From contig CAWFXI010000007.1 of NCBI GenBank assembly GCA_963819685.1, forward strand, positions 248,001-312,000: a stretch of 64,000 nucleotides of DNA, read 5' to 3'. This document shows positions 8,273 to 17,594 of the stretch, piece by piece. A program made the position numbers and the translations under genes. Each line of letters opens with the position of its first letter. Position 1 is the first letter of the stretch. This DNA is from CAIUGU01 sp963819685 (GTDB taxonomy: Bacteria; Pseudomonadota; Gammaproteobacteria; Steroidobacterales; Steroidobacteraceae). Below the pieces are notes generated by a model. It ran no database searches. It was not told where the DNA came from and saw nothing but the letters and a program-made list of their open reading frames with translations.

Positions 8273-9556
8273 ATGCTGACCGGAACCGTCAGGCGCGTGG
8301 CCATCATCGGTGGTGTGCGCATTCCCTTCGCCAGGGCCATGGGTGCTTATGCGGACTGCAGCAACCAGGACCTGCTCACCGCAGCGCTGCAAGGCTTAGT
8401 GGGTCGTTATGCTCTGAGCGGCCAGACGCTTGGCGATGTGGGTGCCGGCGCGGTGATGAAGCATTCGCGGGACTTCAATCTGGTGCGCGAGAGCGTGCTG
8501 GGCAGTGGCCTTGCGCCGGAGACGCCCGGGTTCGATCTGCAGCGTGCCTGCGGCACCAGTCTCGAAACCGCGATCCTGATCGGCCTCAAGATCGCGCAAG
8601 GCCAGATCGATTCGGGCATAGCGGCGGGTGTCGACTCCTCCAGCGACGTGCCGATCGTGTACCCGAAGTCGTACCAGCAGATCCTGTTGCGCAGCGCGCG
8701 CGGTCGAACATTCATGGAGCGCCTCGCGCCCTGGGCCTCCTTGAGACCGAAGCATTTCAAGCCGCAGTTCCCGGGTGTCATCGAGCCGCGCACCGGACTG
8801 TCGATGGGGCAAAGCTGCGAACTGATGGCCAAGACGTGGTCCATCAGCCGTGCCGAACAGGATCAGCTTGCTTTTGAAAGCCATAAGAAGGCAGCCGCCG
8901 CGTATGAAGCCGGCTTCTACAAGGATCTGCTGGTCGAATTCCGCGGCCTCAAGGTGGACAACAATGTTCGCAAGGACACAACGCCGGAGAAACTGGCAAA
9001 GCTCAAGCCGGTGTTTGATTTCAGCGGCACCGGAACACTGACGGCCGGCAATTCCACGCCGTTGACCGATGGTGCTGCCGCCGTGCTCATGGCCTCCGAG
9101 GAATGGGCGCGTGCGCGCGGTCTCCCGGTACTCGCCTATCTCACTTACGGCAAGGTCGCGGCGGTGGACTTCGTGACGAAGAAGGAAGGTCTGCTGATGG
9201 CACCGGCCTACGCGGTACCACGGATGCTCGCGGATGCGGGGCTGACGTTGCAGGAGTTCGACTTCTACGAGATCCACGAAGCCTTCGCCGCGCAGGTGCT
9301 GTGCACACTGAAGGCATGGGAAACGCCTGAATACTGCCGCGAACGTTTAGGACTCCCGGGCCCACTTGGGCAAATCGATCGCAGCAAACTCAATGTCGTC
9401 GGCAGCAGTCTCGCGGTCGGGCACCCCTTCGCCGCCACCGGCGCGCGGATTGTCGCAACGCTTGCCAAGCTTCTATCCGAACGCGGCGGCAAGCGCGGCC
9501 TGATCTCCGTCTGCACGGCAGGCGGCATGGGCGTCACTGCGATTCTGGAACGGTAG
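8273..9556 (+). CDS. Thiolase family acetyl-CoA acyltransferase (FadI-like)
   Basis: A 427-residue thiolase, catalysing reversible thiolytic cleavage of 3-ketoacyl-CoA or condensation of acyl-CoA units. The nucleophilic cysteine is Cys93 in QRACGTS; the other thiolase signatures are GNSTPLTDGAAA, HEAFAAQ, a GHPFAATGAR segment and the C-terminal CTAGGMG with the second catalytic cysteine. Length and N-terminal pattern are closest to the FadI/long-chain type, but no fadJ partner is adjacent, so the physiological role (fatty acid oxidation or acetyl-CoA condensation) is open. The ATG at 8273 has AGGGGAG 5-6 nt upstream. It is convergent with the YbaK-type gene. Confidence 0.88.
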   Translation: MLTGTVRRVAIIGGVRIPFARAMGAYADCSNQDLLTAALQGLVGRYALSGQTLGDVGAGAVMKHSRDFNLVRESVLGSGLAPETPGFDLQRACGTSLETAILIGLKIAQGQIDSGIAAGVDSSSDVPIVYPKSYQQILLRSARGRTFMERLAPWASLRPKHFKPQFPGVIEPRTGLSMGQSCELMAKTWSISRAEQDQLAFESHKKAAAAYEAGFYKDLLVEFRGLKVDNNVRKDTTPEKLAKLKPVFDFSGTGTLTAGNSTPLTDGAAAVLMASEEWARARGLPVLAYLTYGKVAAVDFVTKKEGLLMAPAYAVPRMLADAGLTLQEFDFYEIHEAFAAQVLCTLKAWETPEYCRERLGLPGPLGQIDRSKLNVVGSSLAVGHPFAATGARIVATLAKLLSERGGKRGLISVCTAGGMGVTAILER

Positions 9557-9576
9557 AAACGCGTGGGCGCACCCAA

Positions 9577-9628
9577 CGTCCCTGCGTCCCTACGTCTCTA
9601 CGTCCATCACGTCGTCACGCCATCACGC
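9577..9628. repeat. Short tandem repeats in convergent intergenic region
   Basis: The 76-bp gap between the convergent thiolase and YbaK-type genes is mostly degenerate 7-8 bp repeats of the forms CGTCCCT, ACGTCTCT and ATCACGTC/CATCACGC. The same units recur at 58428-58537 and in other intergenic regions of the window. Confidence 0.7.
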
Positions 9629-9632
9629 TCCT

Positions 9633-10103
9633 TCACACCGGCTCGCTGAACGAGCCATGCGCGCAGGAGCGCATCAACTCCATGTAGTCGCGCGTCCGCA
9701 TGTGCACGAGATGCTCGTGATCGCCGGCCTGGAAGTACAGATCATCGAGATACATGACGCTGTCGTCCCAGATGGTCTCGACACCGTAAGCCAACCCGAG
9801 CGCAGGCACGGCACCCGGATCGCAATCACGGAATACCATCGTCACTTCGTGCTCGGTTGCCATGCCGATTTCGCGATCCAGCTGGCGACGCAGTTCGCCG
9901 AGACGCAAATGGCGGGCGGATGGCAACACAGCCAGCATGTACTGGCCCTCGACTTCGAGAAGAATCCCCTTGACTAGCTGGTCCGGTGGAATGGCCGCGG
10001 CGCGGGCGGCACGCAAGCTGGTACTGGCGCGTTCATGGGCAACCACTTCGTAAGGCAAGCGTTGCAGGCCGAGATACCGTTCGACTGTCGTTGCGGTAGC
10101 CAT
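9633..10103 (-). CDS. YbaK/EbsC-type aminoacyl-tRNA deacylase domain protein
   Basis: A 156-residue single-domain protein of the YbaK/ProX editing family, which hydrolyses mischarged aminoacyl-tRNAs in trans. Recognisable features are the N-terminal YEVVAHERASTSLRAA segment, the LVKGILLEVEGQYMLAVLPS strand region containing the conserved lysine, and a GAVPALGLAYGVETI loop. The ATG has AGGAGGT 5 nt upstream, so the start is secure. It is transcribed divergently from a small hypothetical gene. Which amino acid is edited cannot be told from sequence. Confidence 0.85.
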   Translation of the reverse strand: MATATTVERYLGLQRLPYEVVAHERASTSLRAARAAAIPPDQLVKGILLEVEGQYMLAVLPSARHLRLGELRRQLDREIGMATEHEVTMVFRDCDPGAVPALGLAYGVETIWDDSVMYLDDLYFQAGDHEHLVHMRTRDYMELMRSCAHGSFSEPV

Positions 10104-10273
10104 GGCGACCTCCTGACGTCGTTCGCTGAATCTGTGACCCTACTCTTCCCAAAGCCGTTTGCAAACCCGAAAAAAGTGATGCCCGCATCTTGATTCGGGC
10201 GCACCTGCAGGCGCACGGTTTGTCCTATCATCACTCCCCTACCCGGCAGTTCCGGACCCCACAGCAACGCGCC

Positions 10274-10552
10274 ATGAATCTCCGCGAACAAGTCGAAGCC
10301 CTGTTGCCCAACTGGGAAAGCTGGTACCCAACCCTGTTCGACGCCGCTTGCGACCTGGGTCTCATTCGGGCTCGTGTCTGCTCGCTGTCCTCGCTGCTTC
10401 TGTCGCATCGGCACGCCAGCATCCAGGGGGAAGCCCTGCAGGCGTTCAGGCAACAGTGGTCAGTGGAAGAAGACCCGGAAGTTGACCAAGGCCCGAAACA
10501 GAATCGAACGGCTGCGGAATCGCGCACGCTGTCAGGTCCCGACGACGATTAA
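10274..10552 (+). CDS. Small hypothetical protein
   Basis: A possible 92-residue soluble protein beginning MNLREQVEALLPNWESWYP. Codon third positions are GC-rich as in neighbouring genes, it fills the space between divergent YbaK-type and downstream GNAT genes, and it ends 12 bp before the GNAT start. The C-terminal third is charged and low in hydrophobics. No family was recognised, and the ribosome binding site is weak. It may be real and co-transcribed with the GNAT gene, or chance. Confidence 0.45.
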   Translation: MNLREQVEALLPNWESWYPTLFDAACDLGLIRARVCSLSSLLLSHRHASIQGEALQAFRQQWSVEEDPEVDQGPKQNRTAAESRTLSGPDDD

Positions 10553-10564
10553 TATCGCGAGCAC

Positions 10565-11032
10565 ATGAAAACCACCGTCACACTCGGCCCCGCCAGGATG
10601 GGGGAGGCGGCCGGAATCGCTGGCATGTCTCGTGCCCTGATCGAACCGGGACTGCCCTGGTCATGGACTCCCCGGCGCGTGGCCGCGCACATGCGCCAAC
10701 GCGACAACATGGTGGTCACAGCCCGGACGGACAAGGATCTGGTGGGCTTTGCGATGGCCCATTTCGGCGACGACAGTGTGCACGTCACGCTGCTGGCGGT
10801 GTCCGAAAGCGCTCAGCGCCGGGGTATAGGCCGTCAGCTGCTGGCCTGGATTGAGGAGTCTGCTGTAACAGCCGGTGTCTTCACCGTGGAACTCGAGCTG
10901 CGGGCTGGCAATACAGGCGCCCGGCGGTTCTATACAGCACTTGGTTATCGGGAGACGAGCCGCGTCGCTCGCTACTACAGCGGCATCGAAGATGCCATTC
11001 GCATGACGCGAAGCCTGCAGGTGAAGGGCTGA
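10565..11032 (+). CDS. GNAT family N-acetyltransferase (RimI-like)
   Basis: A 155-residue single-domain GNAT protein that would transfer an acetyl group from acetyl-CoA to an amine. The acetyl-CoA binding loop is RRGIGRQLLAWIEE, preceded by the beta4 strand VHVTLLAVSESAQ and followed by LELRAGNTGARRFYTALGY, the usual RimI-like order. The substrate may be a protein N-terminus or a small molecule; sequence does not decide. It starts 12 bp after the small hypothetical gene. The 263 bp downstream to hemH contain nothing I recognise. Confidence 0.82.
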   Translation: MKTTVTLGPARMGEAAGIAGMSRALIEPGLPWSWTPRRVAAHMRQRDNMVVTARTDKDLVGFAMAHFGDDSVHVTLLAVSESAQRRGIGRQLLAWIEESAVTAGVFTVELELRAGNTGARRFYTALGYRETSRVARYYSGIEDAIRMTRSLQVKG

Positions 11033-11295
11033 TCAATAAAGGGCGTCCTTGCCCAGTCGCACGTCTCGTCCCTAAAGTTCCTTGTGGAGACCCCCTTTCC
11101 ACGCACGCGCGAATCCTGAACCGATAAGCGACAAGCATGCAGTGATTCCCTCATGCAGATTTTCGGCGCCTGCCGTTGCCGCGTGTAACCAGTTGATCGG
11201 CATTGAGTATTCTTCCCCTTCGCCATGTTCAATCCACCTTGAGTACGGTCATGAGGTATCGTGCATGAATTCACGGTTAGCCCCAAAGTTCTTTC

Positions 11296-12421
11296 ATGGC
11301 GAAGTTTCTGGGAACAAATCCTCCGGGTCCGGGTGGCTACCAGCACGGGACCCGCGGCCGCTTAGGGGTCCTGGTTGCCAACCTGGGTACGCCCGATTCA
11401 CCCACCCCGGGAGACGTGCGCAAATTCCTGGCGCAGTTCCTCTGGGATCCGCGCGTCATCGAAACATCGCGTCCGTTGTGGTGGCTATTGCTCAATGGCG
11501 TGATCCTGCGGATCCGGCCTCGCCGCAGCGCCCATGCCTATGCGCAGATCTGGACCAAAGAGGGGTCGCCTCTGTTGCTTCATTCACGGCACCTGGCCAA
11601 TGAGCTGTCCGCAGAATTGACTCGACAACTGGGTGAGGACGTTCCCGTCGCGCTCGGCATGACCTACGGTAAACCATCGATAGAAAGTGCCATGACCGCC
11701 CTGCATGAGGCCCAGGTCAGGCGATTGATCGTCCTGCCGCTCTATCCGCAGTATTCGGGAAGTACCACCGGGCCGGTATTCGACCAGATAGCCAAGGCGC
11801 TGACGCGCTGGCGCTGGCTGCCGGAACTGCGCTTCATCGGCCAGTATCACGATGACGGCGCATACATCGACGCGATTGCCGCAAGCATCCTTGAGCACTG
11901 GCGCACCCAGGGGCCCAAGCACCTGCTGTTCTCCTTCCATGGTCTCCCACAGAGCTATCTGCTCGCGGGCGATCCCTACTTCTGCCAGTGCCACAAGACG
12001 GCGCGGCTGGTCGCGGCCAGTCTCGGGCTGCAGCCGGGTGAGTGGACAGTGAGCTTTCAGTCCCGAGTTGGACGCGACGGCCTGGCTGAAGCCGTATACG
12101 GATGAAGTGCTGGCCGAATTCGCGGCAGGCGCTCACAAGCGCGTGACCGTGGTCTGTCCGGGCTTCGCAACCGATTGTCTCGAAACCCTGGAAGAGATCG
12201 TGCTGCGCAACCGGGCGGATTTCCTGACGCAGGGCGGCGAAGTGTTTGACTACGTGCCGGCACTGAATGCCTCTGCCGGTCATGTCACTGCATTGTCGAA
12301 ACTGTTGCTGCGGCATACCCAGGGATGGCCTGAAGCCGGCGAAAGGCGCAACGCCGCACAGCTGGAACAGGAAGGGAAGCTCACGGCTGAGCGTGCGCGT
12401 ACCCTCGGCGCTGCCAGCTGA
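11296..12421 (+). CDS. hemH: Ferrochelatase, frameshifted in this sequence
   Basis: Inserts ferrous iron into protoporphyrin IX, the last step of heme synthesis. The N-terminal ~260 residues show family features: VLVANLGTPDSPT, GMTYGKPSIESAM, PLYPQYSGSTTG and LFSFHGLPQSY with the catalytic histidine. In frame, the protein ends at 12105 with a nonsense tail after SFQSRVGRD. The rest, starting WLKPYTDEV and running through VCPGFATDCLETLEEI and FDYVPALNAS, continues in the next frame to 12421. Removing one G of the GG at 12079-12080 restores RDAWLKPYTDE and a 374-residue protein. Because the gene is normally required for heme, an error in the sequence is more likely than inactivation, but that is inference. 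Confidence 0.85.
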
Positions 12422-12445
12422 CGCCAGGAAACAGGTAACGCTGGC

Positions 12446-13186
12446 ATGCTCGGCAGGTTCCTGGAAATCAGCATCCCGGTCATCGATATCCTGGCGTCGA
12501 TCGAGTTCTACGAGAAGCTCGGCTTCCTGCAGGCGTCGACGGGTGAGACCTGGCCGCATCCGTATGCGGTGCTTACCGACGGCCGCCTGTTCATCGGTCT
12601 GCATCAGTCCGGCCTCGGGTCTATTGCGCTGACCTATGTGCAACCGGAACTCGCCCGGCACGTGGAGCGGCTGCGATCAAAGGGCTATGACCTGACGGAC
12701 GAGCGACTGGATAGCGACTCCTTCAATCAGGTCAGTCTCATCGACCCTGCCGGCCAGCGCATCACCCTCGTGGAGGCGCGCACATTCTCACCTCCCCTGC
12801 TCGACACCGCACATGAATCGTACTGCGGCTATTTCGCGGAGTATGGTATTCCGGTGCGCGACTTCGCCCCTGCAACCGCATTCTGGGAATCGGCAGGCTA
12901 TGTGAGCCTTGACGAGACGCGAGAGCCCTTCATCCGAAAAACCCTCACCAGCGACCGGCTGAATATCGGACTGTATCGAACCCGCGCGTTGCGCTCTCCA
13001 GTGCTGACGTTCGAAGACTCGGACATGAAGCGACGCCTGGACGTTCTTCGTCACAAGGGCTTCGTCCTGTCCGACGAAATGCCCGACGCCCTCGATGCCT
13101 CAACCAATGCGGTGATCAGGGCGCCGGAAGGCACCCGGCTGCTTCTGCTGGGTTCTGTTGCGAGTATTCAGCCAGGCCTGCAATAG
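12446..13186 (+). CDS. VOC superfamily protein with two glyoxalase-like domains
   Basis: A 246-residue protein made of two vicinal-oxygen-chelate domains. The first (residues ~1-115) opens with the typical LEISIPVIDILASIEFYEKLGF strand-helix; the second (~125-240) opens with YGIPVRDFAPATAFWESAGY. Such proteins bind a metal and catalyse isomerisation, dioxygenation or resistance reactions, or serve as binding proteins. Typical metal ligands are not clearly conserved, so the reaction cannot be named. It lies 24 bp after hemH and 9 bp before the acetyl-CoA hydrolase gene, suggesting co-transcription. Confidence 0.72.
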   Translation: MLGRFLEISIPVIDILASIEFYEKLGFLQASTGETWPHPYAVLTDGRLFIGLHQSGLGSIALTYVQPELARHVERLRSKGYDLTDERLDSDSFNQVSLIDPAGQRITLVEARTFSPPLLDTAHESYCGYFAEYGIPVRDFAPATAFWESAGYVSLDETREPFIRKTLTSDRLNIGLYRTRALRSPVLTFEDSDMKRRLDVLRHKGFVLSDEMPDALDASTNAVIRAPEGTRLLLLGSVASIQPGLQ

Positions 13187-13195
13187 CAGTCGCCC

Positions 13196-15370
13196 TTGAA
13201 TTCCATCTCTCCACGCCGCTTCACTGATCCGGAATCCTGCGTCGAGGCGATGCTCGAGCGACTGGGACAGAAGATCGTCCTCGGCTTGCCGGTTGGCCTC
13301 GGCAAGCCTGTTCCATTCGTCAATGCGCTGGTTCGCCGCGCGTGCCGCGATCCGGCCATTCACCTGACCATACTCACGGCACTGTCGTTCAGGTCGCCAC
13401 GAGGCAGCGGAGATCTTGAGCGCCGCCTGGTCGAGCCCCTGGCGCTGCGACTGTTCGGAGACACACCGCCGCTCGAATACGTGAAGCTGCTGGAACAAGG
13501 GTCGCTGCCCGCCAATATCGAGGTCACCGAGTTCTTTCTGGATCCGGGAGCCTGGATCGGCAACGCCCATCTGCAGCAACACTATCTGAGTGCGAACTAC
13601 ACTCATGTGATCCGCGACGCGCTGGCGCGTGGGCTGAACGTTCTGGCCCAGCTGGTGGCACCACCGGCGGCAGAGGAGAACATGGCTGGACAACTCAGTC
13701 TCAGCTGCAATCCTGATCTGACCGTTGACCTGTTGCCCCACATCGCCGCCGCCCGCGCCAACGGTCGGCCGTTCGCGCTGATCGGCATGCTGCATCGGGA
13801 CTTGCCATTCATGTACGGCGATGCGGTGGTTCCCGAGAAATCCTTCGACTTCCTGATCGATATTCCCGGTCCGGATTTCCGTCTGTTCAGTCCGCCCAAT
13901 GCGGCGATCGGGGCGACTGATCACATGATAGGCCTTGAAGTCAGCGCACTCGTGAAGGACGGCGGCACGCTGCAACTCGGCATCGGCGAACTGGGAGATG
14001 CCGTCGTCCATGCCCTGCAGCTTCGACACAACGAGCCTGCCCGCTATCGGGATGCGCTGACGAGCGCGGGCATTCTCCCCGCGGCGCAGTCCCTGATAGA
14101 GACAGAGGGAGGCACCGAGCCCTTCGATCGCGGCCTGTATGCATGCTCCGAAATGCTTGTCGATGGCTTTCTCGATCTGTTCCGGGGAGGCATTCTGAAG
14201 CGGCACGTCTATCCGAGTACCCGTATCCAGCAGCTGCTTGACAATGGAGTCATCAACGAGCGACTGGACTCGGGCTGCATCGAAGCACTGCATGAGGCGG
14301 GTGTCAGGCGCCTGTCCTACGTCGATTTCCAGGAGCTGCGGGACGTGGGCGTGCTGCGTGACGATGTGCGCTTCGTGAACGGCATGCTCATTACGCCAGA
14401 AGGTGTCGGAGTCCAGGTCGATCTTGAGGATCCGGCAAGTCGCGCGGCAATCGCCACGCACTGCATGGGTGACCACCTGCGGAACGGTGTAGTTCTGGAT
14501 GCAGGCTTTTTCTTCGGCCCCGGTTCGTTTTACGCAGGCCTCAAGGCCATGCCGGCGACCTCCCGCAGGAAATTCGCCATGCGCGGCATCAGTTTCATCA
14601 ACGAGCTGTATGGCCCTGAGCTCGAACTCAAGAGCGTCCAGCGACGGCATGCGCGATTCATCAATACGACCATGATGGTAACGGCGCTGGGCAGCGCAGT
14701 GTCCGATGGACTCGCTGACGGCCGGGTAGTCAGCGGCGTCGGTGGGCAATACAACTTCGTGGCGATGGCGCATCTGCTGCCGGGTGCGCGTTCGATCCTG
14801 TGCCTGCGCAGCACTCACTGGAAGGCCGGCCGGCTCACGTCGAACATCGTGTGGAACTACGGACACTCGACGATCCCGCGGCACTTGCGGGATATCGTGG
14901 TCACGGAATACGGTATTGCGGATCTGCGCGGCAAGACCGACGCGGAGACCATTGCAGCACTCGTCGGCATCATGGACGCGCGGTTTCAGGAAGAGCTCGT
15001 GGGCATGGCAAAGAGCGCACGCAAGTTGCCGGAGTCGTGGCGCATTCCAGACTCCGCACGAACGAATGTGCCTGAGCGGGTGGCGGAGCAACTGCGTCCG
15101 TTTCGTGAACAGGGAGTTTTCGAGGAGTATCCGTTCGGCACCGACCTCACTCCTGAAGAGAGGATTCTGGGTCGGGCCCTGCGCTGGTTGAAGACCGCCA
15201 CTGCAACGCCTGCCGGAAAAGCGTTAACGATCGCCAGAGCAATTACGGCACAGGCCCCCGACCAGTCTCTGGAGCCTTTCCTTGCAAGGATGTCGCTGGC
15301 TCACCCGGCTACCCTCAGGGAGAAGCTTTTACAAAGGCTCGTCACGCTCTCGATTCGCGCAAGCACTTGA
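13196..15370 (+). CDS. Acetyl-CoA hydrolase/transferase family protein
   Basis: A ~724-residue CoA-transferase-type enzyme that would hydrolyse acetyl-CoA or swap CoA between acids. The C-terminal transferase domain is clear: SVVSGVGGQYNF-like loop (seen as GRVVSGVGGQYNFVAMAH), LRSTHWKAGR, NIVWNYGHSTIPR and VVTEYGIADLRGKT. The N-terminal domain begins VLGLPVGLGKP. A ~90-residue C-terminal extension goes beyond the core domain, seen as EEYPFGTDLTPEERILGRALR onward. The start is a TTG 9 bp after the VOC stop; the first downstream ATG would remove conserved N-terminal residues. Substrate is unknown. Confidence 0.8.
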   Translation: MNSISPRRFTDPESCVEAMLERLGQKIVLGLPVGLGKPVPFVNALVRRACRDPAIHLTILTALSFRSPRGSGDLERRLVEPLALRLFGDTPPLEYVKLLEQGSLPANIEVTEFFLDPGAWIGNAHLQQHYLSANYTHVIRDALARGLNVLAQLVAPPAAEENMAGQLSLSCNPDLTVDLLPHIAAARANGRPFALIGMLHRDLPFMYGDAVVPEKSFDFLIDIPGPDFRLFSPPNAAIGATDHMIGLEVSALVKDGGTLQLGIGELGDAVVHALQLRHNEPARYRDALTSAGILPAAQSLIETEGGTEPFDRGLYACSEMLVDGFLDLFRGGILKRHVYPSTRIQQLLDNGVINERLDSGCIEALHEAGVRRLSYVDFQELRDVGVLRDDVRFVNGMLITPEGVGVQVDLEDPASRAAIATHCMGDHLRNGVVLDAGFFFGPGSFYAGLKAMPATSRRKFAMRGISFINELYGPELELKSVQRRHARFINTTMMVTALGSAVSDGLADGRVVSGVGGQYNFVAMAHLLPGARSILCLRSTHWKAGRLTSNIVWNYGHSTIPRHLRDIVVTEYGIADLRGKTDAETIAALVGIMDARFQEELVGMAKSARKLPESWRIPDSARTNVPERVAEQLRPFREQGVFEEYPFGTDLTPEERILGRALRWLKTATATPAGKALTIARAITAQAPDQSLEPFLARMSLAHPATLREKLLQRLVTLSIRAST

Positions 15371-15428
15371 CGCTCACGCCTGTCATCCTTAATTTCAGTT
15401 CCAGCGTGATTTTCGAAGGGAGTTGGCG

Positions 15429-16523
15429 ATGGTCGGCCGAAGCGCAGGACCGCGATGGCTGGCGGGCCTCGTGCTCGGAGCAGCAGCCACCGGTGCGCAC
15501 GCACAGACGCAGGATGGCTGGCAGACGCTCGGCTTGCTGAGGATCAGGGACATGACTCCCTGGGGCCTGACACGCCTCGACTTTCTACCGGCTCATGCAT
15601 TTCCTTCAACGCCGGGGACATTTGCGGTCGAAGTCAACATGTCGTACCAGAACACGTGGGCACAATCCGGCAATGTCGAGGATTTTCTGGATGCCCGCGG
15701 CAAGAAGCGCATTGATCTTTCCCCGGCAGACATTTCCGCCATATTCGCGCTGGGAGGAGATGCATACCTGGTCGATGGGGAATACGGGCTGCTCGACCTC
15801 ACGCTGCACTACAAGTTCACCAGGCACTGGGGCGCCTATCTCACGATTCCGTACTTCACATTCAGCGGTGGCTTGCTGGACTCGCCGATCGAGGGCTTCC
15901 ACGATGCATTCGGTCTGACCAATTCCGGCCGCGATAACCTCCCACGCAACCGCTGGCAAGTCGTCGCCAAGGTAGATGGTGCCGAGTTCACGTATTCCAG
16001 CCCTCCTGCCAATTCGCTTGGCGATCCGGTGCTCGGCCTGCGTTATTCGCTGAATGAAGCAGCCGCCAGCTGGAATCTGGTGACGGAGCTGGCCGCCAAG
16101 GTGCCGAGGCAAGATGCGGAGTTCATGGTCTCTTCTGGCAAGCCGGATTTCGGCATTCAGCTGTCACTGCAGCGGTTCCTGGCGCACAACGCCTTCTACG
16201 TCACTGCGTCGGCCGTGTACGTCAAAAGTCCTGACCTCCGCCTCGCAGAGCATCAATGGATTCCCACGCTGATACTTGGCTGGGAAACCCGCGTTTCGCA
16301 GCACATCAACTTCGTGCTGCAAACCTATGCCAGTCGCAGCACGGTTCAGGAAACCAATCTTGACGAACTGTCGGCGGACAAATTGCAGGCAACTGGAGGG
16401 CTGCAGTGGTCATACCACGGGAACGTACTCAGATTCGGCATTACGGAGAATCTCGCCAACTTCAATAACACCCCGGACATCGGCGTGACGCTGTCTTTCG
16501 TGCGAGTCTTTGTGCGTCCCTGA
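15429..16523 (+). CDS. DUF3187 family exported protein
   Basis: A 364-residue protein with a signal peptide (cleavage near AHA-QT) and many alternating amphipathic strands, consistent with an outer-membrane beta-barrel or envelope protein of the DUF3187 type. Supporting segments are FLPAHAFPSTPGTFAVEVNMSYQNTW-like N-terminal strands, LHYKFTRHWGAYLTIPY and a C-terminal GVTLSFVRVFVRP that resembles a barrel-end strand. The ATG at 15429 has AAGGGAG 6 nt upstream. Function unknown. It precedes another barrel protein gene by 165 bp with no gene between. Confidence 0.7.
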   Translation: MVGRSAGPRWLAGLVLGAAATGAHAQTQDGWQTLGLLRIRDMTPWGLTRLDFLPAHAFPSTPGTFAVEVNMSYQNTWAQSGNVEDFLDARGKKRIDLSPADISAIFALGGDAYLVDGEYGLLDLTLHYKFTRHWGAYLTIPYFTFSGGLLDSPIEGFHDAFGLTNSGRDNLPRNRWQVVAKVDGAEFTYSSPPANSLGDPVLGLRYSLNEAAASWNLVTELAAKVPRQDAEFMVSSGKPDFGIQLSLQRFLAHNAFYVTASAVYVKSPDLRLAEHQWIPTLILGWETRVSQHINFVLQTYASRSTVQETNLDELSADKLQATGGLQWSYHGNVLRFGITENLANFNNTPDIGVTLSFVRVFVRP

Positions 16524-16688
16524 ACTGGCGGCAACAGTCCACGAGCGATGCACCGAACGTGTCAGATGCATGGCACGGGCCATCTCGCCAATTCCTACAT
16601 CTGTTAGAACCAACCGCTGCTCTCCGCCAGCTGTCCCGAAGCCCATGCTCTCTTCCGGCATTTGCCACGAAGCTGAAGGAGACCGGAG

Positions 16689-17309
16689 ATGACGACAACC
16701 AGACCGTTTGGTATCAGGCACATCGGGATCGCAACCGCGTTGCTGACGATTGCCGCTGCCCCGGTTATGACTGCGCAGGCGGCTGACAACTCGGGCGGCC
16801 CCTACGTCGGTGTCGGCTGGGGTCAGTTCAATGTCAATGTCGACAATCTGAGCGATGCAGGCACGGCAGCGAGCAACATCGTCGATTCGGATGACAACGC
16901 ATGGAAGGCCTTTGCCGGCTGGCGTTTCAATCCGTACATCGGCGTCGAAGTTGCCTACATCGATCTGGGCAGCCCTTCAGACCGCTTCGAAGGAGCGGGC
17001 TCGAATGGCAATTACACGCTGGATGTCAGCGGCTTTTCACCGTACCTGATCGGCACCATTCCGCTGGGTCCGATTGAGCTCTTCGGCAAGGTAGGCTACT
17101 ACTTCTACAATGCGGATCTGCGGCTTGACCTGGATTCACCTGGTCCCGACATTGATTCCAGCTCGAGCAGCCAGGACTTTGTCTACGGCGGCGGTGTCGG
17201 CGTGACTTTTCTCGAACATGTGCATGTACGAGCGGAGTACGAGCGCATCGACCTCGAGAACGCCGGTAACTCCGACGCGTTGTGGCTGAGCGCAGCCTGG
17301 CGGTTCTGA
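16689..17309 (+). CDS. OmpA/OmpW-like beta-barrel outer-membrane protein
   Basis: A 206-residue protein with a signal peptide (cleavage near AQA-AD) and an eight-stranded-barrel pattern. It begins GGPYVGVGWGQFNVNVDN, contains WKAFAGWRFNPYIGVEVAYIDLG and VYGGGVGVTFLEHVHVRAEYERID, and ends in phenylalanine (LSAAWRF), the usual recognition signal for outer-membrane insertion. Ribosome binding site AAGGAGAC lies about 8 nt before the ATG. It resembles small OmpA-like barrels without the peptidoglycan-binding domain. A good terminator follows at 17345. Confidence 0.8.
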   Translation: MTTTRPFGIRHIGIATALLTIAAAPVMTAQAADNSGGPYVGVGWGQFNVNVDNLSDAGTAASNIVDSDDNAWKAFAGWRFNPYIGVEVAYIDLGSPSDRFEGAGSNGNYTLDVSGFSPYLIGTIPLGPIELFGKVGYYFYNADLRLDLDSPGPDIDSSSSSQDFVYGGGVGVTFLEHVHVRAEYERIDLENAGNSDALWLSAAWRF

Positions 17310-17344
17310 GCCCGTATCAGCGGAGCGCATTCGCTTCAGGATTC

Positions 17345-17375
17345 GGGTGCCGCGGGCCCTTCCGGCACCCATTTT
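17345..17375 (+). terminator. Terminator after the beta-barrel gene
   Basis: An 8-bp perfect stem (GGGTGCCG at 17345-17352, CGGCACCC at 17363-17370) with a 10-nt loop is followed by ATTTTC, 35 bp after the stop of the barrel protein gene. This fits a rho-independent terminator. The rest of 17376-17594 shows no gene. Confidence 0.7.
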
Positions 17376-17594
17376 CTGACGAACAGAGCCGATTCAAACG
17401 CGGTTGATTCAGAAGTGCACCTGCGACTACGGTGCTACGCATGTCCGTGGTGTGAGCAACCTGTCTGCCTGGTGATAAACGGCATAGAATCGCTACCACT
17501 GCAGGGTTAAGTTCAATTGCTGTCTTGTTCGCAGCAGAACTGTCACAGTGCGAGTTCAACATTTCGCGACGTCTTGCCTGCCTCGGTGGTCACC

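Noticed and set aside
13100..15091. Long antisense frame opposite the acetyl-CoA hydrolase gene
   Set aside because: No family features, and the plus-strand protein has clear CoA-transferase motifs.
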